Source: an uncultured Bacilli bacterium
GTDB taxonomy: Bacteria > Bacillota_I > Bacilli_A > RF39 > UBA660
Direction of reading: 5' to 3'
Assembly (NCBI GenBank): GCA_947625005.1
Contig: CANQNA010000044.1
Coordinates: forward strand, 1-10,709
Length of the DNA: 10,709 nucleotides
The translations under genes and the position numbers were made by a program. Below are positions 5,973 through 10,709 of the stretch, piece after piece. A model generated the notes under the pieces. The model was not told the DNA's origin. It was given only the letters and a program-made list of their open reading frames with translations, and did not search any database. The stretch's first letter is position 1; every line of letters begins with the position of its first letter.

Positions 5973-8048
5973 CTACTTTTTATTCTCTTTTTCTGCATCT
6001 CTATAATTTCTTACAGAAGCAGCACTCATACCCTTATCTATTGCATCATTTAGTTCATATAATGCCATTCTAGTTTTTTCTGCATTTTTATCTTCACCAT
6101 CTTTAAGTACTTCTATAGGTGTAGATAAAATTTCTTCCATTCCTGTCCAATTAATATGATCTCCAGAAATAAGTTTATCAAAATAAGGCTTTAAAGAATT
6201 GACCTCAGGATCCGTAGATGTTTTTAAATCATTAATTTTGTTGCTTATAGCACTTACTAACTCTTCTTCTGTTTTTGGACCCCAAGCATTTCTGTTATCT
6301 TTAAATGCTTTAAGTAAAGTATCTAAATCATCACGTAATAATCGATAATTATTTTTATAATTATCTGCAACCGTTTTTCTATTTTGGTTAGCAACTGCTT
6401 CAGCGATAGCTTTTGTTGCTGCTTCTACATTGTCTCCAAAATTCTTTCCATTGTAAGACTTATTACCAAATGAAACAGTTTCACCTTTTCGGATAGAATC
6501 TTGATAAGATTGAATAATTTCTCTTGAAACTTTCTTTTTGTTATATTCTGCTTGATCTTTAATTCGACCATTGGTAGTTTTTACTGCATTAATTCCTTTA
6601 GCAAAAAATTCACTGGCATTGCTTCCTGCAATCCAATCCTTGATATTATCTTTAATTCCTCCAATTCCATCTTTGATATAAGTAACAGCCCCTTTTTCTT
6701 GACGTTCTGCTGTTCTAGTATCCCTAGCATCTCGCGCTTTTGCTGCTTCATATTTTGCCGCAGTAATATTTTTTCCTAAAGCATCAAACGAATCCGCTTT
6801 CCATCCTCCAACGGCTCCTCTTCTAGCACCGCCAAATAATCCTCCTAAAGAAGAACTAATCAATCCTTTTCCTCCATTGTCTTTAACTGATTTATAAGCG
6901 TTTTCTGCCATTGCTCCTAATCCAGTACCAACCATTCCAGCAGTAGCCATAAATGGTTTAGCCTCTCTAAGTTTCTTAGCAGGATTAAGTCCAATTTTTT
7001 CTCCTCCATTACTGAAGATATCAGAAAGTAACTTAGGTGCTTCTTGAGCAAACATTAAAATACCTAAAATAATTACTACACTTCCTAAGAATACTAATAC
7101 TGGATTATCTAATGTTCCATCCGTCCACATATTATTAAAAATATCAGGTACTAAAGTTATAGCATACATTGAAAAATAAACAATTGCTAATCTAACAAAT
7201 AAAGATATATAAGTATCTTTTATTCCTTTAAACCATTTATCAAACATTTTATCTCCAGGCATAATTCTCATCATTACAGGAATCGGAGAAATAATTTCAT
7301 AAAATGCTAATTTCCCTACACGTTTACCTATATCTAAAACAAATGATACAAACATCCAAAGAGCAAATCCTCCAGCTAGTGTTGAAATTACCCAATTATA
7401 CTCTATTTCACCATCTACTGCCCCTTTTTTTAAATCTTCATCCCAAATGAATTTATTAATATTATTAGAACTCATTGCAGAATCATAAGCGTCAACATAT
7501 TTCGAACATATATCGGGAACATTATTTCCCGTTCTACAAGAAAACATCGATTGATCCACTGGATGATAAAAAGAAGAAAAAATTGTCAACGCTGTCTCTA
7601 TACCAGCATTTTTATTGGAATTATCTGCATCATTATTTGTTGAAGTACCTAATACTAATCTACCAATAACATTTGAATCTAATATATGATTTTGAATAGT
7701 CATCATATATGAAAAAATTAAAGGAAGGAAAGTGACAAGAATAATTGATATAATGGCATTTTTAACAACTTTGCCCATATTTCCTAACTGATTACCTTCG
7801 GGATTAACAATTAATAAAATTAAGTTATAAGCAAAGATAAATAACATAGCAATACCAACGATAATATAAATCCTTCTTGTTATTGCTTCAATTTGTGTAC
7901 CATCTTTAAAAATATCAACTTTGGCAACTAAAATAAAAACTCTATATAACCAATTTATAAAAGTATATACAACCCAATCTAAAGCCAAGAAAAGATTAAT
8001 CATTATTCCCCAAAACCAATTAGCGGCATTTAATACCAAATTACTCAT
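5973..8048 (-). CDS. VirB6/TrbL-like polytopic T4SS channel protein with long hydrophilic tail
   Basis: This protein has 691 residues. Hydrophobic segments lie at about 12-40, 52-80, 88-108, 213-234, 273-295 and 308-326, so it is a six-helix protein of the VirB6/TrbL type that forms the inner-membrane passage. Between helices 3 and 4 is a ~100-residue extracytoplasmic loop (110-210), which is Asn/Ser/Asp-rich and has two cysteines ten residues apart (C161, C171), a likely disulfide. After the last helix comes an APKLLSD segment, then a Gly/Ala-rich stretch (360-410) and a ~280-residue charged, helix-rich tail (410-691) that is probably cytoplasmic. The ATG at 8046-8048 has an excellent AAAGGAGGTG site. 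The gene sits between the pilin-like gene and prgI, the usual T4SS order. I am sure of the class but not of the exact family. Confidence 0.85.
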   Translation of the reverse strand: MSNLVLNAANWFWGIMINLFLALDWVVYTFINWLYRVFILVAKVDIFKDGTQIEAITRRIYIIVGIAMLFIFAYNLILLIVNPEGNQLGNMGKVVKNAIISIILVTFLPLIFSYMMTIQNHILDSNVIGRLVLGTSTNNDADNSNKNAGIETALTIFSSFYHPVDQSMFSCRTGNNVPDICSKYVDAYDSAMSSNNINKFIWDEDLKKGAVDGEIEYNWVISTLAGGFALWMFVSFVLDIGKRVGKLAFYEIISPIPVMMRIMPGDKMFDKWFKGIKDTYISLFVRLAIVYFSMYAITLVPDIFNNMWTDGTLDNPVLVFLGSVVIILGILMFAQEAPKLLSDIFSNGGEKIGLNPAKKLREAKPFMATAGMVGTGLGAMAENAYKSVKDNGGKGLISSSLGGLFGGARRGAVGGWKADSFDALGKNITAAKYEAAKARDARDTRTAERQEKGAVTYIKDGIGGIKDNIKDWIAGSNASEFFAKGINAVKTTNGRIKDQAEYNKKKVSREIIQSYQDSIRKGETVSFGNKSYNGKNFGDNVEAATKAIAEAVANQNRKTVADNYKNNYRLLRDDLDTLLKAFKDNRNAWGPKTEEELVSAISNKINDLKTSTDPEVNSLKPYFDKLISGDHINWTGMEEILSTPIEVLKDGEDKNAEKTRMALYELNDAIDKGMSAASVRNYRDAEKENKK

Positions 8049-8080
8049 ATCACACCTCCTTTACTTAATTTTTTTATTAG

Positions 8081-8689
8081 TTAACTATTTATACAAGTTG
8101 TGTAACTAGGATCTATTAATCCTAATAGAAAATCTAAAAGATTAGGCAAAAAGAACAAAATAATTGCAAATGCTAAACGTTTCAAAAACTTTTGAAAAGC
8201 TTTTTTTGTTTCGCCTTCAACTTTACCTGCAATTGCTCTAATAAAGTCATAAGTACTCATAACAATAATTAAACCAGGAACTACTATTTTAACAATATTA
8301 AAAATACCTTGAATATCTTTTCGTAAATCTCCCAATGCTGAACATTGTACTTGCTGAGCATCTTCTATATTTGCATAAATATCTTTTGTATTAGAAACGC
8401 TTTCATTTTCCCCTAAAACATTTACCTTTAAAGTTTGATTCCCTTGATCTTTACAAGCAACTTCAACAGTAACTGCTTCTTCTTTACTTATTCCTTTGCC
8501 TTGACAATAATTTTCATTAAAAGAAACTTCTAATGCCGAACTTAAACTAGTACAATCAGTAATTACACATGCACTATTAGAAAAAATTTTTGTCGTTTCG
8601 CCTACCTTTACATTAGTGTCTGCATCAACCTTAACAATAAAACACAATAAAAGAAAGAAACTTAAAAAAATCAATATTTTTTTCTTCAT
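8081..8689 (-). CDS. Secreted Cys-rich protein with VirB2/TrbC-like two-helix C-terminus
   Basis: This encodes 202 residues. A signal peptide (MKKKILIFLS, cleavage near VDA at 21-23) is followed by an extracytoplasmic domain (24-125) with five cysteines at 41, 46, 62, 79 and 116, then two membrane helices (about 130-152 and 170-192) separated by a charged turn 'KVEGETKKAFQKFLKR' (156-171), and a last Cys at 199. The helical hairpin matches the small VirB2-like protein encoded immediately upstream (8773-9138) nearly position by position, so the C-terminus is a pilin-type (TrbC/VirB2, T4SS_pilin-like) module. It may be a minor or tip pilin, or a membrane channel subunit with a surface domain. 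It starts at ATG 8687-8689 behind a modest GAGTGAT site and is the first gene after the promoter at 8730-8758. Confidence 0.8.
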   Translation of the reverse strand: MKKKILIFLSFFLLLCFIVKVDADTNVKVGETTKIFSNSACVITDCTSLSSALEVSFNENYCQGKGISKEEAVTVEVACKDQGNQTLKVNVLGENESVSNTKDIYANIEDAQQVQCSALGDLRKDIQGIFNIVKIVVPGLIIVMSTYDFIRAIAGKVEGETKKAFQKFLKRLAFAIILFFLPNLLDFLLGLIDPSYTTCINS

Positions 8690-8729
8690 TTATATCACTC
8701 AATCTAAAAACCATATTCTTACATTAAAT

Positions 8730-8758
8730 ATTATACAATAAAAAAAAACAACTGTAAA
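8730..8758 (-). promoter_or_regulatory. Sigma-A-type promoter P2 for the virB6-virB4 operon
   Basis: On the minus strand TTTACA (8753-8758, 5/6 to TTGACA) and TATAAT (8730-8735, 6/6) are separated by exactly 17 bases. Transcription would begin near 8723, about 35 bases before the ATG at 8689. The -35 box lies in the loop of the terminator that ends the pilin transcript, and the T-tract of that terminator forms part of the spacer. Confidence 0.65.
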
Positions 8759-8766
8759 GTTGTTTT
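8740..8766 (-). terminator. Intrinsic terminator behind the VirB2-like gene
   Basis: Seven bases after the stop of the pilin-like gene, the minus strand can form a hairpin with arms AAAACAACT and AGTTGTTTT (nine pairs) around the loop TTAC, followed directly by a run of T. Counting the T of the 3' arm, the run is nine bases. The stem is AT-rich, so termination may be partial, letting some transcripts run into the downstream T4SS genes. Confidence 0.75.
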
Positions 8767-8772
8767 AATCTT

Positions 8773-9138
8773 CTAATTTGCTAAATCGTCAGTCGAACAG
8801 TCACCAGGATGTAGTATACAAGTTTTACAAACATCGAATTGACTTTCATCCATTAATTCATTATAATCACTAATTAATTCAAATACAAATATGATTAAAG
8901 TAGGAATAAAGAATATCAAAACTCCTGCAGCAATTCTAATTAAAATTTGTTTTGCTGCTTTTTTTATTTCATCTTCTTTACTTGCAACTACAGCTTTTCC
9001 TAAATCTACCATTCCAAAAATAACAATAATTAATGGAATAGCTACTTTAAAAATAGTAAGAACAAAACCTACAATTTTTAACATACCTGACATCTTAGTA
9101 CAAAAGTCACCTAATGCTCCTAACATTACTAAATTCAT
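8773..9138 (-). CDS. Small VirB2/TrbC-like pilin-type membrane protein
   Basis: This 121-residue protein has two hydrophobic helices (about 22-46 and 66-88) joined by a charged turn 'ASKEDEIKKAAKQ' (52-64), and a short polar C-terminal tail with three cysteines (CKTC at 104-107, C114). Helix-turn-helix size and the Lys/Ala-rich turn fit VirB2/TrbC and the Gram-positive T4SS_pilin class, the subunit of the conjugative pilus or channel. There is no strong cleavable signal peptide; the N-terminus MNLVMLGALGDFC is only weakly hydrophobic. The gene has its own near-consensus promoter and its own terminator, which suggests it is needed in greater amount than the channel genes, as expected for a pilin. 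The ATG at 9136-9138 follows AAGAGGT. Confidence 0.8.
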   Translation of the reverse strand: MNLVMLGALGDFCTKMSGMLKIVGFVLTIFKVAIPLIIVIFGMVDLGKAVVASKEDEIKKAAKQILIRIAAGVLIFFIPTLIIFVFELISDYNELMDESQFDVCKTCILHPGDCSTDDLAN

Positions 9139-9164
9139 ATAAATACCTCTTCTTTCTTATTTAC

Positions 9165-9193
9165 ACTATAATATATTAAATTAAATTTGTCAA
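9165..9193 (-). promoter_or_regulatory. Sigma-A-type promoter P1 for the VirB2-like pilin gene
   Basis: On the minus strand TTGACA (9188-9193, perfect) and TATAGT (9165-9170, 5/6) are separated by exactly 17 bases of pure A/T. Transcription would begin near 9158, giving a leader of about 20 bases before the ATG at 9138. No hairpin terminator is visible between the TadZ-like gene and this promoter, so read-through from upstream could add to it. Confidence 0.75.
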
Positions 9194-9214
9194 ATATTCT
9201 TATTAGAAAAAGCC

Positions 9215-10225
9215 TTACTTAGTCTCCTCTTCATAGTCACCTTTACCAACACGTTGTTTACTAAAGCCAAGTTTTACAAGCAATTCATCTACAGTTAAGA
9301 CTCTTTTAGATCTATCATTGAAGTTATTTACACAAGCAAATACTTTAGTTCCTGCTTCCACCTCAAAAGCATTAATATCACTTTCTTTTAACGATGTCTT
9401 ATTTAAAACAATTTTTTTGCCTCTTAATCTATCAAAAACTATACTATTTTTTTTCAGTAATTTAGTTAATTTAATTGTAGAAGGTTCTACTAAATATATA
9501 ACTTCATTACAAAAACTCAAATCATCAAACTTATTCAAATCAACAACCACTACATCACATTCTGTATGTTCATTGATTTTTTTGATAGCATCAAATTTAG
9601 AAGTACAAGAATAAATATTAGGTTCTGTAAAGAAAATAAAATCTTGTTTATTCATTTCAATACCTATAGCATTATAATTAAAATTAAGCTGCTTTACCAT
9701 TTGAACAGTTAAAGTAGTTGACCCTGCATTATCAGTTAAATTTTGAACTCCAATAACTCTAACTCCATCACGGAACTCATCTACTTCTTCATAATCTACT
9801 ATTTCTTTAGGTTTATCATCTTGAACAAATCCACCTCTAAAACTAGTATCAGAATGTAACATTTTTACATCTTCATAAGTATTAGGTTTATTAAATAATG
9901 CCATTACCTCTTGAATAGAATGAGCAAAATTATACACACCCATACTAATTAAATCACTAATAAATTCTTTGCTAGTTTCAAAAGAAGAATCCCCAAGAAA
10001 TAAAATTATCTTAGAAGGATCCAGACTTTGAATAAATTTTCTAATATTATTCATATTTGTAAAATCTTTAATTGCAGTCACATCAAGAATCATTTTGTTA
10101 AAGAAAAAATTAGTAAACATACTAATTAATTCGTCAACAGAATGTTCTCCTTCGACTGATTTAATAACATCAATATCTAATTGATTTATTTTTTCTTTTT
10201 TTTGATTTGCAACGATTACATTCAT
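9215..10225 (-). CDS. TadZ/CpaE-like protein with degenerate P-loop
   Basis: This is a 336-residue soluble protein. Residues 1-115 look like an alternating alpha/beta, receiver-like (atypical response regulator) domain: 'MILDVT' (45-50) and 'KIILFLGDS' (72-80) form strands. A linker (115-150) follows, then a MinD/ParA-like fold at 153-320. Here the P-loop position reads GVQNLTDNAGSTTL (159-172): both the signature Lys and the Walker A Lys are replaced (T164, S169), though the loop and following helix remain. 'CDVVVVDL' (223-230) is the Walker B-like strand. This two-domain plan is that of TadZ/CpaE, which marks the pole or assembly site of Tad/Flp pili. Losing both lysines suggests it cannot hydrolyse ATP and acts as a localisation platform. 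The ATG at 10223-10225 follows GTGGGGT. The identification rests on architecture. Confidence 0.72.
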   Translation of the reverse strand: MNVIVANQKKEKINQLDIDVIKSVEGEHSVDELISMFTNFFFNKMILDVTAIKDFTNMNNIRKFIQSLDPSKIILFLGDSSFETSKEFISDLISMGVYNFAHSIQEVMALFNKPNTYEDVKMLHSDTSFRGGFVQDDKPKEIVDYEEVDEFRDGVRVIGVQNLTDNAGSTTLTVQMVKQLNFNYNAIGIEMNKQDFIFFTEPNIYSCTSKFDAIKKINEHTECDVVVVDLNKFDDLSFCNEVIYLVEPSTIKLTKLLKKNSIVFDRLRGKKIVLNKTSLKESDINAFEVEAGTKVFACVNNFNDRSKRVLTVDELLVKLGFSKQRVGKGDYEEETK

Positions 10226-10274
10226 GTTTATTACCCCACTTTTTTTATTTTGAGCGTCTATGCCTTATTTATGA

Positions 10275-10709
10275 CTAGAAAAAATGATTACCATTTTTTG
10301 CAAAATATATGGTCATAGTTTCACCATTAACTTTAAAAGTAAATATTTCTCCAAATATAGGTAAATCTAATCTAAAGAATACTTGTACACTATAGTAAGT
10401 TTTTTCTATCCCTGTATCTGAATCAGCAAGTTGATTTTTTTTAACACAATATAAAGATTCATTGGGTTGACTTGCCTTACCATCTCTATCAAATCCAGTA
10501 TATCCTGAGTCACATTTACCTTTTAAAATATAACCTTGTGTTTCTAAATATCCATATATATCTTTAACGGCATCTTCTGTCATACCTTCATTTTTCTCTA
10601 TTAAATCTACAATATTATTCTTAACTTTGAATGCTTTAGAATAATTAATAGATATAGCCAAAAAAGAGGCAAAGAGAACTATAAAGGTCATAACAATACC
10701 TAAAAGCCA
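10275..10709 (-). CDS. Membrane-anchored TadE/pseudopilin-like protein, 5' end outside window
   Basis: An ATG lies at 10689-10691, but the frame stays open to the window edge and the extra codons (WLLGIV) are hydrophobic and continue the membrane helix, so the true start is probably beyond the edge. At least 145 residues are present. One N-terminal helix is followed by 'AISINYSKAFKVKNNIVDLIE', a pattern like the helix after the anchor in TadE-type minor pilins. Then comes a ~90-residue domain with two cysteines 22 residues apart (probable disulfide) and a C-terminal strand region 'LPIFGEIFTFKVNGETMTIYF'. It precedes the TadZ-like gene by 49 bases in the same direction, which supports a Tad-pilus connection. 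Family membership is uncertain; a generic pseudopilin is the alternative. Confidence 0.6.
   Translation of the reverse strand, partial: WLLGIVMTFIVLFASFLAISINYSKAFKVKNNIVDLIEKNEGMTEDAVKDIYGYLETQGYILKGKCDSGYTGFDRDGKASQPNESLYCVKKNQLADSDTGIEKTYYSVQVFFRLDLPIFGEIFTFKVNGETMTIYFAKNGNHFF

Noticed and set aside
6552..6779. Plus-strand ORF of 75 codons inside the VirB6-like gene
   Set aside because: Antisense shadow of the charged tail, rich in Ile/Ser/Phe, with no domain and no start signal.
7475..7669. Plus-strand ORF of 64 codons inside the VirB6-like gene
   Set aside because: Antisense to the extracytoplasmic loop of VirB6; composition looks random and no ribosome binding site is evident.
7680..7712. 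Inverted repeat with 9-base ATATATGAT/ATCATATAT arms
   Set aside because: It lies inside the VirB6-like coding region and consists almost only of A/T, so chance is likely in this composition.
8891..9142. Plus-strand ORF of 83 codons opposite the VirB2-like gene
   Set aside because: Lies fully antisense to a clear two-helix pilin-type gene with its own promoter and terminator; hydrophobicity mirrors that of the real gene.
9318..9614. Plus-strand ORF of 98 codons opposite the TadZ-like gene
   Set aside because: Antisense shadow with no recognisable domain and no start signal; the minus-strand frame has clear architecture.
1..10709. Relaxase, coupling protein, integrase, origin of transfer, CRISPR, tRNA or insertion sequence
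   Set aside because: I looked for these on both strands and found none, so the window cannot be called a conjugative element from its own content.

Overview
The window is AT-rich, and every convincing gene lies on the minus strand, so transcription runs from high to low coordinates. Shine-Dalgarno sites are of the AGGAGGTG type and starts are ATG or GTG. Signal peptides are typical of Gram-positives, and nothing resembles the outer-membrane core proteins VirB7/9/10. This points to a low-GC Gram-positive (Firmicutes/Bacilli-like) bacterium, perhaps an uncultured gut lineage. The taxonomic guess is inference only.

Layout in order of transcription. (1) From the right edge to 9215: the 3' part of a membrane-anchored, TadE/pseudopilin-like protein, then a TadZ/CpaE-like protein with a degenerate P-loop. 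(2) 9165-9193: a near-consensus sigma-A promoter, followed by a small two-helix VirB2/TrbC-like pilin gene (8773-9138). (3) 8730-8766: an intrinsic terminator whose loop contains the -35 box of a second near-consensus promoter. (4) 8689 to the left edge: a tightly packed operon. It encodes a secreted protein with a VirB2-like C-terminus, a VirB6/TrbL-like polytopic protein, a PrgI/VirB3-like protein, a VirB4 ATPase split into two overlapping ORFs, a secreted M23 peptidase plus GH24 lysozyme protein, two small single-pass proteins that may be VirB8-like, and the 5' end of an unknown gene starting with GTG.

Taken together this is the core of a Gram-positive type IV secretion system (T4SS). The two VirB4 parts supply energy; PrgI/VirB3, VirB6 and the VirB8-like proteins form the membrane channel; the VirB2-like proteins are candidate pilus or channel subunits; and the bifunctional hydrolase (VirB1 role) opens the wall. 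No relaxase, VirD4 coupling protein, integrase or origin of transfer is visible, so conjugation is not shown; protein export or an adhesion or uptake role remains possible. The unusual points are the direct linkage to Tad-pilus-type genes, the split VirB4, the paired VirB2-like and VirB8-like genes, and the nested terminator/promoter behind the pilin gene.

No non-coding stretch exceeds 300 bases. The longest gaps are 8690-8772, 9139-9214 and 10226-10274. The first two hold the regulatory signals listed; the third shows nothing beyond the ribosome binding site of the TadZ-like gene.
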